The translations under genes and the position numbers were made by a program. Shown here piece by piece: positions 52,540 to 62,727 of a stretch of DNA of 64,000 nucleotides. Under the pieces are notes generated by a model, which was given only the letters and a program-made list of their open reading frames with translations, had not been told where the DNA came from and searched no databases. Positions within the stretch are counted from its first letter, which is position 1, and every line of letters begins with the position of its first letter. The stretch covers positions 1 through 64,000 of the forward strand of contig CAMNGC010000003.1 in assembly GCA_946537885.1 (NCBI GenBank), written 5' to 3'. The DNA is from an uncultured Clostridia bacterium (GTDB lineage Bacteria; Bacillota; Clostridia; Saccharofermentanales; Saccharofermentanaceae).

Positions 52540-53124
52540 TTAAAGTGTCTCGTCTGCCTGTGTCTGGAGCACCTTACCGTATTCAAGGATCGTGCGGACA
52601 AGCCATGTGAGGATAGCTCCGTAGATGACCGCAGCTCCGCCCACCATAAGGCCGATGCAGATCGTTCCGACTATCATAACAACCGTGACTTTCTTGATAA
52701 CCTTGGTCGTAAAGGGGTTGTCTTCATTCTCGATCAGCGCGAAAGTATCTCTTACCACAGTAAACACGATGCATAAGAGCAGAACTTCAACGGATACGCA
52801 GAGGATATATATACCGAAAGCCGTGCTCATAGGGTGCTCATCAAGTGCCTTCTGCAAGAAAGGTACGTCCGTATCTATCTTGGAGAAATCCTCAACGGAC
52901 ACACTCAAGAATTCCGCGTCCATCACCGCGCTGACACTCTCTCCCTTCTCTTCTGCCTTGTCCAAAGCGTCGTCGAATCTCTTGCCCATACCCAGGATCA
53001 CCGAGCCCGCAACCACTGTCAAAACGAAAGCGACAATACAGATTATCAACAGTGCAGTCGAGACCTTCCTGCCGGTCCGGGCGCTCTTCTTTACATTTGC
53101 TAACTTCTCGTTTAATTCATTCAT
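52540..53124 (-). CDS. DUF2975-like membrane protein
   Basis: A 194-residue protein with about four hydrophobic segments (near 20-45, 100-125, 145-165, 160-185) and a loop of polar residues between the first two. The order XRE regulator after a DUF2975-type gene is recurrent in Firmicutes. Start AGGAGACTAGAAAA is a good ribosome site. It ends 10 bases before the regulator, so they form one operon. Role unknown. Confidence 0.7.
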   Translation of the reverse strand: MNELNEKLANVKKSARTGRKVSTALLIICIVAFVLTVVAGSVILGMGKRFDDALDKAEEKGESVSAVMDAEFLSVSVEDFSKIDTDVPFLQKALDEHPMSTAFGIYILCVSVEVLLLCIVFTVVRDTFALIENEDNPFTTKVIKKVTVVMIVGTICIGLMVGGAAVIYGAILTWLVRTILEYGKVLQTQADETL

Positions 53125-53298
53125 TTTTCTAGTCTCCTTATTTCAACTTGATTGGATCTTTTTTCGATCTCTTGGCCATCCGATCTGTACATACTATAAT
53201 CGACGCATTATCCTTTGTCAACAACTTTTTATCGTTTTTCGATAAATTATTTTCGAAAAGAATAAAATCACCCACAACACAACATATGCCACAAAAAA

Positions 53299-53324
53299 GA
53301 ACCGTCCCAAACCTGAGACGGTCC
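53299..53324 (-). terminator. Terminator downstream of the ThiD-like gene
   Basis: GAACCGTCCC (53299) pairs with GAGACGGTCC around AAACCT, with a poly-A on the plus strand giving TTTTTT on the minus strand. It follows the 53350-54537 gene. Confidence 0.8.
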
Positions 53325-53349
53325 CTAACATCTATTCATCTTCTTCCCT

Positions 53350-54537
53350 TCAATCAGCTCTGGCGTTCACATCCAGATCTTCGGCAGATGCCGGCGCGGA
53401 CGACTCCTTAAGCTTCTTCAAGCGCGCGCTCAGAGCGGCCAGCTCATTAAGAGTGCGCTGATTGTCTGTTTCTTTCTTCAGGGAACTGGTAACCGCAGGT
53501 GACGGCGTGCGCCCCTCATTCTCAGATGAGGACGAGCCGGTTGTCAGCTCAATGCTTCTGGCGATGTCCCTAAGAGACTTGGCAGGCGATACCAAAGACC
53601 TCGTAGATGCCCCGGAAGCCGATGCCAGCACGCCAGCCCCCAGTATGGACTTCTTAACGGGAGTTACTGTAGACCCCGCGGCTGCCGTCACGGATTCAGC
53701 CTCGCCACTCTTAGGCTCAGTTGCCGCAGCTTCCTCTTGAACAGCCGAGCTTATGGGTTCAGTAGTTTTGACGGTCTCGACAGTAGCCGGCGCAGGCTTA
53801 TTTACCGTTGCCGGAGCCGCCTTGGCAACAGGTGCACTCGCCTTCTTCTCTTCCTTCTTCTCGAAGCACCGCTCAAAGGCCGATTTCACGGCCTCGTTCA
53901 TTTCTTTGCCTTCAGCCAGTTCGCAAGCGATCGCTGCCGTCAGGGAGTAATCGGTCAGCGGTCTGTCGGACGGGTCAATGAAGGCATCTACATGTTTGCC
54001 ATCGAAAAGGATATTACGCAGGGATGTGTCCCTGCAGGCAAGAACCAAAGCGCAACAGCCGTAGTCATTGAAGATCTTCTTAACAGCTCTGCTGAAGTCC
54101 GTCGGCATCACACATTCAAAGCCGGCAAGGAGTTCGGCTTCCATATGGTTGATAACCAAAAGCTTCGTTATAGGTATAAGGTTGTCAATAACTGAATTAT
54201 ATACATTCTCGTCTACCAGAATATCACCGTTCTCAGACAGCATCGAAGGTGCTGCAACTATCGGGAAATCCATAGAATTGGCATGATATCCTTCTGCAAC
54301 TGCATCGATCGTAGCGCTGTTGGTGGTATAACCGAAGGCGCCTGCATCCATATGCTCTCCGAAAGCATACTCCAAACTATCTTGAATATCCGTCGTGAGA
54401 TTATTGCCGTCAGCATCAAACAGCGCAGGGATAACCGACAGAGGGTCCATACCATAACCCTTTATCGTTCTGACACTTCTGGTAAAATCGTACTCAGTAC
54501 CTTCTACCGAATCTTGAAATATCAGTATAGACTTCAT
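53350..54537 (-). CDS. ThiD/PdxK-like protein with degenerate active site and long tail
   Basis: A 395-residue protein. The first 220 residues have the fold of phosphomethylpyrimidine/pyridoxal kinases: MKSILIFQDSVEGTEYDFTR at the start, AGAFGYTTNSATIDAVAE and NHMEAELLAG. The anion-hole and catalytic loop, normally GTGC or GTGD before the SAAIA helix, reads LTDYSLTAAIACELAEG, so the key Gly and Cys/Asp are lost. The last 170 residues are Ala/Pro/Ser/Thr-rich and likely disordered. It may be a pseudoenzyme with a binding role. The start follows GGGAGTATGTTAATCG. Confidence 0.68.
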   Translation of the reverse strand: MKSILIFQDSVEGTEYDFTRSVRTIKGYGMDPLSVIPALFDADGNNLTTDIQDSLEYAFGEHMDAGAFGYTTNSATIDAVAEGYHANSMDFPIVAAPSMLSENGDILVDENVYNSVIDNLIPITKLLVINHMEAELLAGFECVMPTDFSRAVKKIFNDYGCCALVLACRDTSLRNILFDGKHVDAFIDPSDRPLTDYSLTAAIACELAEGKEMNEAVKSAFERCFEKKEEKKASAPVAKAAPATVNKPAPATVETVKTTEPISSAVQEEAAATEPKSGEAESVTAAAGSTVTPVKKSILGAGVLASASGASTRSLVSPAKSLRDIARSIELTTGSSSSENEGRTPSPAVTSSLKKETDNQRTLNELAALSARLKKLKESSAPASAEDLDVNARAD

Positions 54538-54697
54538 CGATTAACATACTCCCTGCAGGATATCCTTATACGGACTATCCTATGTTTAGTTTTGCATAAT
54601 CGGGAAATTAAGACAACTCTGTCTCTTGTCTAATTTTACAATATAAATTTGTGGATATTACCAAATTGCAAGCTGACTGACTTATGTGCATTGCACA

Positions 54698-54720
54698 AAG
54701 GAGGCCATAAGACCTCCCTT
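54698..54720 (-). terminator. Terminator of the heat-shock operon
   Basis: AAGGAGG (54698-54704) pairs with CCTCCCTT (54713-54720) around CCATAAGA. It lies about 30 bases beyond the prmA stop on the minus strand. Confidence 0.65.
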
Positions 54721-54749
54721 AAATAGCTTGTATTTAATTATCTCTTGCC

Positions 54750-55772
54750 TTATCCGCGCTTACAAACATAGGCCATCCAGTCATTTTTCTCATGTTTCTC
54801 GACGATGACAAGCCCCGCATCCGCCAGCGCTTTCTCAACCTTATCCTTCTTGGTATTGATAATGCCGGAACAGATAAACAGACCATCTTCTGCAAGCTTG
54901 GCAGGTATATCCCCTGCTATAGAACTGATGACATCCGAGATAATATTGGCGACGATAATCGAAAAACCTTCGTCCTCAACATCCTTCAATTCACCGGTAT
55001 AACACCCGATATCAGGACAGTCGTTCTTCCTGCAGTTATCGATGGCAACATCAACAGCCAAGCGATCAATATCATAAGCGGTAACGCTGCCGGCACCCAG
55101 TTTGGACGCTATGATCGCGAGGATACCCGAACCTGTGCCCAGATCGAGCAACTTAGTCTCAGCTGTGATATATCGATCCAGCAATTCGGCGCACATGGAT
55201 GTAGTCTCATGTGTACCTGTCCCGAATGCAGAACCCGGATCGAGCATAACTACAATGTCACCCTCCTCCGCTTCCGGCTCCAGCCAGCTGGGGCAGATTA
55301 TCACGCGGTCCGAGATCCTGAAAGCCTTATAGTCAGCTTTCCAGTTGTTGGCCCAGTCCTCGTCCTTCACATATTTCCATCCGTCGAAGCCCTTACCGAC
55401 ATCCAGGAATTCTCCGATATCGGCGAGCTTATCCTTTATAAGCTGCATGGCGTCTTCCGTTGACATCACCGTGTTCACGATATTGCCGTAGATCATACCT
55501 ACACCTGCTTCGCTTATATACTCCTCGTTCTTCGGTCCCAAACGGATGCCGTCGTCAAACTCAGCGAAATATGCCTTGACCACTACATCAGTTCCCAGCG
55601 AATCAATATAACCGTCATCGGCATAGGCCAGAGACTCCGGGTCTTCGATGATCCGTCTGATCTCATAAGGATCGCTTACGGCAATACCGTCCGCGCCTAT
55701 CTGAGCCAGCATCTCGCAGATGGCATCAGACGCTTCTTCTGTTGTGACGATGGATATCTCGACCCATTGCAT
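54750..55772 (-). CDS. prmA: Ribosomal protein L11 methyltransferase
   Basis: A 340-residue S-adenosylmethionine enzyme that methylates ribosomal protein L11. The N-terminal substrate domain covers about 1-150, the methyltransferase core has the SAM motif LLDLGTGSGILAIIA (about 210-224), then DPGSAFGTGTHETT before it and IVANIISDVISSIA after it. It follows dnaJ, the usual place in Firmicutes heat-shock operons. Length is slightly above the usual 310. Strong ribosome site (GGAGGAAATGAGCT). Confidence 0.95.
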   Translation of the reverse strand: MQWVEISIVTTEEASDAICEMLAQIGADGIAVSDPYEIRRIIEDPESLAYADDGYIDSLGTDVVVKAYFAEFDDGIRLGPKNEEYISEAGVGMIYGNIVNTVMSTEDAMQLIKDKLADIGEFLDVGKGFDGWKYVKDEDWANNWKADYKAFRISDRVIICPSWLEPEAEEGDIVVMLDPGSAFGTGTHETTSMCAELLDRYITAETKLLDLGTGSGILAIIASKLGAGSVTAYDIDRLAVDVAIDNCRKNDCPDIGCYTGELKDVEDEGFSIIVANIISDVISSIAGDIPAKLAEDGLFICSGIINTKKDKVEKALADAGLVIVEKHEKNDWMAYVCKRG

Positions 55773-55790
55773 AGCTCATTTCCTCCGATA

Positions 55791-56924
55791 TCAGATATTA
55801 AAGAGTTCTTTCATTCGTTTGAAGAAGCCGGTCTTCTTGGAATAATTTCGATCCGTCAGGGACGAGTCAAAATCAACCAGCTTCCGCTTCTGCTCCTCTG
55901 TCAGGCGCGTAGGTATCTCGATGACAAACCTTACCATCTGATCTCCTCTCATGGAAGGACGATTCTTGTTGGTGATACCCTTGCCCCTGAGGATCGTCGT
56001 ATCGCCGGGCTGCGTCCCCTCCTTGACCGTATAAGATACGGGGCCGTCGATCGTCGGCACTTCGATATTGGCACCGAGTGTCGCCTGAGCCAGGGAGATC
56101 GGCACTTCACAGTAAGTGTTATATCCCTCACGAGTGAAAACATCATGCTTGCCTACGACAAACTGGATATAAAGATCACCGTATCCGCCGCCGTTCTTGC
56201 CGGGCTCGCCTTCGCCGGAGATGATCATCATCTCACCGTTATCATAACCGGCCGGAACCTTAACATGGATTGTTTTTCTGATATTCTTCCTGCCCTTGCC
56301 GTTACAAGCTGTACAAGGAGTGCGGATGACTGTGCCCCTTCCGCCGCATGCAGGACAACCCTGCTGTACCATAGTCATACCGAAAAGGGTCTGCTGCTGC
56401 TTAGTGATCGTTCCGCTACCCTTACATGTAGGACATGTCTCCGGCGATGTGCCGGGCTGCGCGCCACTGCCTCCGCAGACGGTACACTTGTCTTCCTTGG
56501 TAATCGTTATATCTCTTTCGACACCGAAAGCCGCCTCCATAAAGGACAGTTTCATATTGTACTTCAAGTTAGCGCCGCGCTGAGGCCCGTTACGCCTTCT
56601 TGAACCACCGCCGAAGCCGCCTCCGAAAAAGGACTCGAAAATATCGCTGAAATCGAATTCCTGAGAGAATCCGCCTCCGCCGAAGCCGTTGCCGTCCATG
56701 GCCGAATGACCGAACCTGTCATACTTGCTCCTCTTGGAGTCATCAGAGAGGACGCTGTAGGCCTCGTTAAGCTCCTTGAACTTGGCCTCCGCCTCCTTGT
56801 CGTTAGGGTGAAGGTCCGGGTGATACTGTTTGGCAAGCTTACGGTAAGCTTTCTTGAGTTCGTCCGCAGAAGCGTTCTTATCTACTCCCAGGACCTCATA
56901 ATAATCGCGTTTTTGATCTGCCAA
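55791..56924 (-). CDS. dnaJ: Chaperone protein DnaJ
   Basis: A 377-residue co-chaperone started at TTG 56924 (read as [13 protein letters not shown]), five bases after GGAGGAATAGC; an in-frame ATG at 56948 would overlap the site and add residues not in the family. J domain with HPDLHPN (HPD motif) in residues 4-70, Gly/Phe-rich region 70-130, four CxxCxGxG zinc repeats ([32 protein letters not shown]), then the substrate-binding domains. It is followed by prmA. Confidence 0.96.
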   Translation of the reverse strand: MADQKRDYYEVLGVDKNASADELKKAYRKLAKQYHPDLHPNDKEAEAKFKELNEAYSVLSDDSKRSKYDRFGHSAMDGNGFGGGGFSQEFDFSDIFESFFGGGFGGGSRRRNGPQRGANLKYNMKLSFMEAAFGVERDITITKEDKCTVCGGSGAQPGTSPETCPTCKGSGTITKQQQTLFGMTMVQQGCPACGGRGTVIRTPCTACNGKGRKNIRKTIHVKVPAGYDNGEMMIISGEGEPGKNGGGYGDLYIQFVVGKHDVFTREGYNTYCEVPISLAQATLGANIEVPTIDGPVSYTVKEGTQPGDTTILRGKGITNKNRPSMRGDQMVRFVIEIPTRLTEEQKRKLVDFDSSLTDRNYSKKTGFFKRMKELFNI

Positions 56925-57039
56925 AGCTATTCCTCCGATATACCGCACAAAGCCGCCGCCTCTCCCTGCGGGGATCAGACGGCAGCCTGCACGTTAGTTA
57001 TTTATTCTTGTCTCATCTTGTAAGTCATGCAAGAGTCGA

Positions 57040-58902
57040 TTATACATCACCGCCGGCGTTCTTGAAACCGTCGGCACCTGCCTCATTTCCGCCTGCGAAG
57101 CCGCCGGCAGCATCTGCACCGGGGTTACCGTAGCCGGCAAAATCCTGAGGATTAGGCTGGCCCTGTCCGCCTGCCTGAGAATAGAACTTCTCGCCGATCT
57201 TCATGAGAGCCTGAGAAACATTCTCTGTCTCTGCCTTCATAGCCTCTGTATCATCCTTTTCGATAGCGGCCTTAAGATTTGCAATAGCGGCATTAACAGG
57301 AGCCTTATCCTCCTCTGTCACCTTGTCACCGAAGTCTGTAAGAGCCTTCTCAGCCTGATATACAGTGGACTCGGCGTGGTTCTTGATCTCGACCTTCTCC
57401 TTACGCTCCTTATCCTCGGCAGCGTGGAGTTCAGCCTCCTTGATAGCTCTATCGATCTCCTCGTCACTCATGTTAGTAGAAGATGTGATCGTGATCTTCT
57501 GCTCACGGCCTGTTCCCTTATCAACAGCCTTTACATTAACGATACCGTTAGCATCGATATCGAAAGATACTTCGATCTGCGGCACTCCGCGAGGTGCGGG
57601 AGCGATACCGTCGAGAATGAAGTTACCGAGAGACTTGTTGTAAGCAGCCATCTCACGCTCGCCCTGGAGGACATGAATGTCAACCTGTGTCTGACCGTCG
57701 GCAGCTGTAGAGAAGATCTGGCTCTTGTGAGCAGGGATCGTTGTGTTACGCTCGATCATCTTTGTGCAAACACCACCCATTGTCTCGATACCGAGGGAGA
57801 GAGGTGTGACATCCAGCAGAAGGAGACCGTCAACATCACCGGTGAGAACCGCAGCCTGGATAGCAGCACCGATAGCTACGCACTCATCAGGGTTGATACC
57901 CTTGAAAGGCTCCTTGCCGAAATAGTTCTTAACAGCATCCTGAACTGCGGGGATTCTTGTGGAACCGCCGACCAGAAGGATCTTATCGATATCGGAAGGC
58001 GTAACATCCGCATCGCTCATGGCTCTCTTAACAGGCTCCATCGTAGCCTGTACCAGGTCACGTGTAAGCTCATCGAACTTAGCTCTTGTGAGAGTAATAT
58101 CCATGTGCTTGGGGCCTGTGGCATCGGCCGTGATGTAAGCCAGGTTGATATTGGATGTTGTCATACCGGAAAGCTCGATCTTGGCCTTCTCAGCAGCCTC
58201 ACGAAGTCTCTGCATAGCCATACGGTCATTTCTTAAGTCAATTCCGTCGCTCTGCTTAAAGGACTCTACAAGGTAGTCAACGATCTTGTTATCGAAGTCA
58301 TCACCGCCGAGTCTGTTATTACCGGCAGTAGCTGCTACCTCGAATACTCCGTCAGAGATGTCGAGGATGGATACATCGAAAGTACCGCCGCCAAGGTCAA
58401 ATACCAGGATCTTCTGCTCTTCTTCCTTATCAAGACCATAAGCCAGGGAAGCTGCAGTAGGCTCGTTTACGATACGGAGAACCTCGAGACCGGCGATCTT
58501 ACCGGCATCCTTTGTAGCCTGACGCTGGGAATCCGTAAAGTAAGCAGGAACCGTAATAACAGCCTGTGTTACGGGCTGACCGAGATATGCCTCAGCATCG
58601 CTCTTGAGCTTTGTCAGGATCATCGCAGAGATCTCCTGAGGTGTGTATTGCTTACCGTCGATAGAAACCTTATAGTCGGAACCCATCTCACGCTTGATGG
58701 ACTGGATTGTCCTGTCAGGGTTTGTAACTGCCTGACGCTTAGCAACCTGTCCTACGAGTCTCTCTCCGTCCTTAGAAAAAGCTACTACGGAAGGAGTTGT
58801 TCTGTTACCTTCGGGATTAGGGATTACGACTGTCTCGGATCCCTCCATTACTGCTACGCATGAATTTGTTGTACCTAAATCAATACCAATTACTTTTGCC
58901 AT
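57040..58902 (-). CDS. dnaK: Chaperone protein DnaK (Hsp70)
   Basis: A 620-residue Hsp70. The nucleotide-binding domain starts [17 protein letters not shown] and has [13 protein letters not shown]. The linker [12 protein letters not shown] and substrate-binding domain ([13 protein letters not shown]) follow, with a Gly/Ala-rich tail. It folds proteins with DnaJ and GrpE. It is read after clpP and before dnaJ in the CIRCE operon. Length is normal. Confidence 0.98.
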   Translation of the reverse strand: MAKVIGIDLGTTNSCVAVMEGSETVVIPNPEGNRTTPSVVAFSKDGERLVGQVAKRQAVTNPDRTIQSIKREMGSDYKVSIDGKQYTPQEISAMILTKLKSDAEAYLGQPVTQAVITVPAYFTDSQRQATKDAGKIAGLEVLRIVNEPTAASLAYGLDKEEEQKILVFDLGGGTFDVSILDISDGVFEVAATAGNNRLGGDDFDNKIVDYLVESFKQSDGIDLRNDRMAMQRLREAAEKAKIELSGMTTSNINLAYITADATGPKHMDITLTRAKFDELTRDLVQATMEPVKRAMSDADVTPSDIDKILLVGGSTRIPAVQDAVKNYFGKEPFKGINPDECVAIGAAIQAAVLTGDVDGLLLLDVTPLSLGIETMGGVCTKMIERNTTIPAHKSQIFSTAADGQTQVDIHVLQGEREMAAYNKSLGNFILDGIAPAPRGVPQIEVSFDIDANGIVNVKAVDKGTGREQKITITSSTNMSDEEIDRAIKEAELHAAEDKERKEKVEIKNHAESTVYQAEKALTDFGDKVTEEDKAPVNAAIANLKAAIEKDDTEAMKAETENVSQALMKIGEKFYSQAGGQGQPNPQDFAGYGNPGADAAGGFAGGNEAGADGFKNAGGDV

Positions 58903-58934
58903 TTTATATTACCTCCGTCATTTATTTTCGATGA

Positions 58935-59534
58935 TTATTTCTTGCTCTCAAGGATCTTATCTACGATGCCGTACTCAAGAGCTTCCTGAGCTGTCATCCA
59001 ATGATCTCTGTCCGTATCCTTGTCGAGTTCCTCAATTGTCTTGCCACATCTCTCTGCGAGGATGCCGTTCAAACGGGCTCTTGTATCCTTGATATGCTCT
59101 GCGGCGATCAGGATCTCCGTTGCCTGACCTTGTGTACCGCCCAAAGGCTGGTGGATCATAACCTCCGCATTCGGCAGGATGCATCTCTTACCCTTGGTAC
59201 CTGCTGCCAGGAGCACGGAACCCATGGAAGCAGCCATACCCATGCAGATCGTCTGTACATCAGGCTTGATGAGCTGCATTGTGTCGTAGATCATCAGACC
59301 GTCGGAAACAGATCCTCCCGGGCTGTTGATGTAGAACTGAATATCCTTGTCCGGATCCTCAGCCTCAAGGAAGAGAAGCTGAGCCGTGATAAGGCTTGCT
59401 GTTACGTGATTTACCTCCTCGGACAGGATTACGATCCTCTCCTTCAAGAGTCTGGAATAAATGTCATAAGCGCGCTCTCCGCGGCTGGATGACTCGATTA
59501 CCGTAGGAACCAGGCTTGATCTGATAATATCCAT
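58935..59534 (-). CDS. clpP: ATP-dependent Clp protease proteolytic subunit
   Basis: A 199-residue serine protease. The triad is visible: Ser in [15 protein letters not shown] (about 98), His in [12 protein letters not shown] (about 123) and Asp in [13 protein letters not shown] (about 172). The HHN-type handle and length are standard. It lies between grpE and dnaK, 29 and 32 bases from them, in one operon. This place is unusual because clpP is normally alone or beside clpX. Confidence 0.97.
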   Translation of the reverse strand: MDIIRSSLVPTVIESSSRGERAYDIYSRLLKERIVILSEEVNHVTASLITAQLLFLEAEDPDKDIQFYINSPGGSVSDGLMIYDTMQLIKPDVQTICMGMAASMGSVLLAAGTKGKRCILPNAEVMIHQPLGGTQGQATEILIAAEHIKDTRARLNGILAERCGKTIEELDKDTDRDHWMTAQEALEYGIVDKILESKK

Positions 59535-59563
59535 TTTTTGTGTCTCCTTTATCTGTATGTTTG

Positions 59564-60193
59564 TCAGTTTGCTACCTGTACGACTGCGTGTCTGATCACG
59601 CGGTCCTTATATTTGTATCCCTTTTGAAATACCGCTGCTATCTGCTGCTCACCGAGCTCGGCATCTTCTATATGCATAACCGCTTCATGCATATTCGGAT
59701 CGAAAATGTCGCCTCTTGCCGCCGCTATCTCCTCTACCCCGATCTTGCTCAGGATATCGGCTGCCTGCTTGCTCATCATATCGATGCCCTGCAGGACCTT
59801 CTCCACCGACTGCTCATCAGCACCCTCACCGGCAACTGCCGCTCTGTCGATATTATCCAATATCGGAAGCCACTTGGAAGTAACATCCGCCACTGCATCA
59901 GAGTAGAGATTCTCCTTCTCTCTTACGCTTCTCTTACGATAATTCTCATACTCAGCGAAAAGGTTCATATACCTCTTCTCGAGATCCGCCAACTTAGAAG
60001 CCTCAACAGTCTCTTCTGCGTCAGAACTATCCTCGGCATCAGTCTCTTTGTCCTCTGTCTTCTCATCCTGCTGTTCTTCAGCATTCTCCGAAGACTCGGA
60101 GAAATCATAATCGGGAATGAATTCCTCGGGGGCAGTTCCTTCATCAGAAGCTCCCTGTCCCGACGTCTCCTTCAACTCCTCGTCATCTATCAT
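59564..60193 (-). CDS. grpE: Nucleotide exchange factor GrpE
   Basis: A 209-residue co-chaperone that releases ADP from DnaK. An acidic disordered N-terminal region (about 1-75) is followed by a long coiled coil ([21 protein letters not shown]) and the C-terminal beta domain ([30 protein letters not shown]). It is 20 bases after hrcA. Length is normal for the family. Confidence 0.96.
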   Translation of the reverse strand: MIDDEELKETSGQGASDEGTAPEEFIPDYDFSESSENAEEQQDEKTEDKETDAEDSSDAEETVEASKLADLEKRYMNLFAEYENYRKRSVREKENLYSDAVADVTSKWLPILDNIDRAAVAGEGADEQSVEKVLQGIDMMSKQAADILSKIGVEEIAAARGDIFDPNMHEAVMHIEDAELGEQQIAAVFQKGYKYKDRVIRHAVVQVAN

Positions 60194-60213
60194 CTTGCCT
60201 TATCCTCCTTATC

Positions 60214-61269
60214 TTATTCGCTTAATTTCTTGATTCCGTCATTTAAGGTCTTCCTGACGAAATTGATCTGAGATATTACCTTGGAATACTCCATCCTCTT
60301 GGGTCCTATGATCCCGATATTACCGGACACTGTATCCCCCATCTTATAGGTGGTAGTGATAAAGCTGCAGTCCTCAAGGCCTTCCAGGGATATCTCCTGA
60401 CCTATCCTGATCATATAGCTGTCACGTCTGCCGCTGGCCACGGCATCGGCTTCGATCTCGTTTACATAACCCGCCACCATACCGTCATGGGACAAAGTTC
60501 CTAAGAGATCTCTCGCTCTGCCTAATTCGCTGAAGTCCGGAAGAGACAGCATCCTGTGTTCACCCTCCAGATAGACATCCAGTTTATCTGCCTGCTTGAT
60601 AGCCGTGTAGGCCTCGTAGAGCACCTGATTGAGAAGCGGATCCGGGATCTTACTTTCCTTAACGGACGAAGCCAGAGTAATAAGCGTGATCTCATCCAAA
60701 GGCTTGCCGGACAGACTTCTTTCAACTTCATTACTGATCTGAGCGATCTGATCCTGCGTCAGGAAGTTAGGAATCCTCACGAGCTTGTCCTTAACAACAC
60801 CTGCAGAAAGCACAACGACCACAAGAGCTTTGCCGGGCTCGATCATGAGGATCTTAAGCTGTGTAAGATAACTGCCGTGAAGTCTGGGAGTCATGGCAAG
60901 AGATACGAATCCTGTGTTCTCTGACAGTGTAGTCGTGGCATTCCTGAGAAGATCTTTTACTTCAGATACGCTGTCATTGATCCTGGAAGCGATATCTTCC
61001 CTCTCCCTCTCGCTCAGATCGTCCACATGCATAAGAGAGTCAACATACTCTCTGTAACCCTTATCCGAAGGGATCCTGCCGGCAGATGTGTGCGGCTTCT
61101 CAAGAAGACCGAGCTTCTCAAGTTCAGCCATCTCATTACGAAGTGTCGCGGAGCTGACCGTAAAATTATGCTTCTCGATCAAGGTTTTGGAGCCTACCGG
61201 TTCGTTGGTGGTGACATAGTCATCAACGATTGCCTGAAGGACCTGTTTCTTCCTGTTATCCAAAGCCAT
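60214..61269 (-). CDS. hrcA: Heat-shock repressor HrcA
   Basis: A 351-residue repressor that binds CIRCE operators. The N-terminal winged helix (MALDNRKKQVLQAIVDDYV, VSSATLRNEMAELEKLGLL) is followed by the dimerisation and regulatory domains. It is the first gene of the operon, 24 bases downstream of the CIRCE, which supports autorepression. It ends with DDGIKKLSE. Length is normal. Confidence 0.96.
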   Translation of the reverse strand: MALDNRKKQVLQAIVDDYVTTNEPVGSKTLIEKHNFTVSSATLRNEMAELEKLGLLEKPHTSAGRIPSDKGYREYVDSLMHVDDLSEREREDIASRINDSVSEVKDLLRNATTTLSENTGFVSLAMTPRLHGSYLTQLKILMIEPGKALVVVVLSAGVVKDKLVRIPNFLTQDQIAQISNEVERSLSGKPLDEITLITLASSVKESKIPDPLLNQVLYEAYTAIKQADKLDVYLEGEHRMLSLPDFSELGRARDLLGTLSHDGMVAGYVNEIEADAVASGRRDSYMIRIGQEISLEGLEDCSFITTTYKMGDTVSGNIGIIGPKRMEYSKVISQINFVRKTLNDGIKKLSE

Positions 61270-61293
61270 ACCACTAAGCTCCTTTCCGATGTT

Positions 61294-61320
61294 TTAGCAC
61301 TCATTTCTTTCGAGTGCCAA
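61294..61320. promoter_or_regulatory. CIRCE operator of the heat-shock operon
   Basis: TTAGCACTC-ATTTCTTTC-GAGTGCCAA fits TTAGCACTC-N9-GAGTGCTAA with one mismatch. It lies 25 bases before hrcA and just after the -10. Confidence 0.95.
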
Positions 61321-61324
61321 ATAC

Positions 61325-61353
61325 ACTATACAAACAAAGTCAAAAAAAGTCAA
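61325..61353 (-). promoter_or_regulatory. hrcA operon promoter
   Basis: On the minus strand TTGACT (61348-61353) and TATAGT (61325-61330) are 17 bases apart. Transcription would start near the CIRCE, so HrcA bound there would block it. Confidence 0.85.
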
Positions 61354-61482
61354 ACACTATTTGTACAAAGACCGACAGTTTTTTGGGAGCTTCTTCACGG
61401 AAGCCTTGGAAATCAACGTTTTTTCACGCAAATTATGCCTGGCAGGCTTTTCGATAAACAGGTCATGGATTAAAAAATAAGG

Positions 61483-62682
61483 TCAATAGAGAAGGAAATC
61501 AGCGAAAACACCATTGGCAAAGTCCAGGCCTTCTTTGCTAAGCCGCAGGAATGAACCTGTATCTTCGAGGAGGCCTTTTCGCTTATTCTCATCTATCGCC
61601 TGCTCGAAAACCTTCCTCGCATCAGCCCCGAACCGTGTCTTAAACTCGCGGCAGTCTATCCCCCCTGAAGTCCTCAGCATGAGCATTGCATATTCATGCA
61701 TCTTATCTTCTCCGTCAAGGCGCTCCAAAGCGATTGCCGCACCGATATCATCTCTTTCACCGTCAAGCATCTGCTCAAAGTCTGACGATGTGACCGCTTT
61801 CATAGCCTTCATATACGAATCCGCATCATCCGGGTGAGCGAACCTGACAGAATCAATATAAGCATGCGCACCGGCTCCGATAGCGAAATACTCCCCGCCT
61901 CTCCAATAGTGGCTATTATGTCTGCTCTCATATCCGGGGATGGCACAATTGGATATCTCATAAGGCATCAGTCCCCGACTTCTCAAATGCTCCCGAAGCC
62001 CGTGATACATTGCCCGCTCCGTCTCCTGAGGAACGATATCCTCCAGCGTCTTACTGTACCGCTCGTAAAAGGGCGTGCCCTCTTCAATTGTCAATGAATA
62101 CATGCTGATATGCCGCGCGCCGTGTTCTATAAGAGTATCCGCATCTTCTATTATGCCTTCTAAGCTCTGACCGGGCACGCCGATCATCAGGTCGGCCGAG
62201 ATATTTGTAAACCCTGCATCACCTGCGGTCTCGATCGCTTCGATTGCCCTATGCCTGTCGTGTAGTCTTCCGAGAGTCTTAAGCACCTTATCGTCAAGCG
62301 ACTGCACACCTATCGATATCCTGTTAAAACCGGCTTCAATATAATCCAGCGCTTTCTGTGCGGTAAAAGAGAAAGGATTGACCTCGATGGTCTTCTCGGC
62401 ATTTTCGCTTATATCAAATACTTCAGCCGTCCTTCTTAAAACATCACAGACCATCCCGCTATCAGGCACGCTTGGAGTACCTCCGCCGACATATATGCTC
62501 GGATCATCCTCGAAAAGATTCATCCCAAGATCCGGTCTTTTTTGCAAAAGATCCTCATAGATCTCTATCTCGCGCATTAGCGCCTCTTTATACCGCGGCT
62601 GAAGCCTTGTTGTGGAATAAAAACTGCAATAAGGACACTTGGCCGCGCAGAATGGGATATGAATGTAGATATGCCTTGCCAT
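61483..62682 (-). CDS. hemW: Radical SAM heme chaperone HemW
   Basis: A 399-residue radical SAM protein started at ATG 62682 (MARHIYIHIPFCAAKCPYC), where CxxxCxxC binds the iron-sulfur cluster. The heme-transfer family (formerly HemN-like) is shown by GVQSLDDKVLKTLGRLH and EVNPFSFTAQ. The neighbour hrcA operon commonly follows hemW-lepA in Firmicutes. The start has a weak AAGG and a TATAAT (62689-62694) only seven bases before it, so the message may have little or no leader. Confidence 0.93.
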   Translation of the reverse strand: MARHIYIHIPFCAAKCPYCSFYSTTRLQPRYKEALMREIEIYEDLLQKRPDLGMNLFEDDPSIYVGGGTPSVPDSGMVCDVLRRTAEVFDISENAEKTIEVNPFSFTAQKALDYIEAGFNRISIGVQSLDDKVLKTLGRLHDRHRAIEAIETAGDAGFTNISADLMIGVPGQSLEGIIEDADTLIEHGARHISMYSLTIEEGTPFYERYSKTLEDIVPQETERAMYHGLREHLRSRGLMPYEISNCAIPGYESRHNSHYWRGGEYFAIGAGAHAYIDSVRFAHPDDADSYMKAMKAVTSSDFEQMLDGERDDIGAAIALERLDGEDKMHEYAMLMLRTSGGIDCREFKTRFGADARKVFEQAIDENKRKGLLEDTGSFLRLSKEGLDFANGVFADFLLY

Positions 62683-62727
62683 GCCTTGATTATACACGAT
62701 TTCAAAAGGAGCTTAAATCGGCGGGTG

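Noticed and set aside
57376-58236. Plus-strand open frame of 286 codons opposite dnaK
   Set aside because: Shadow of dnaK; no ribosome site or recognisable domain.
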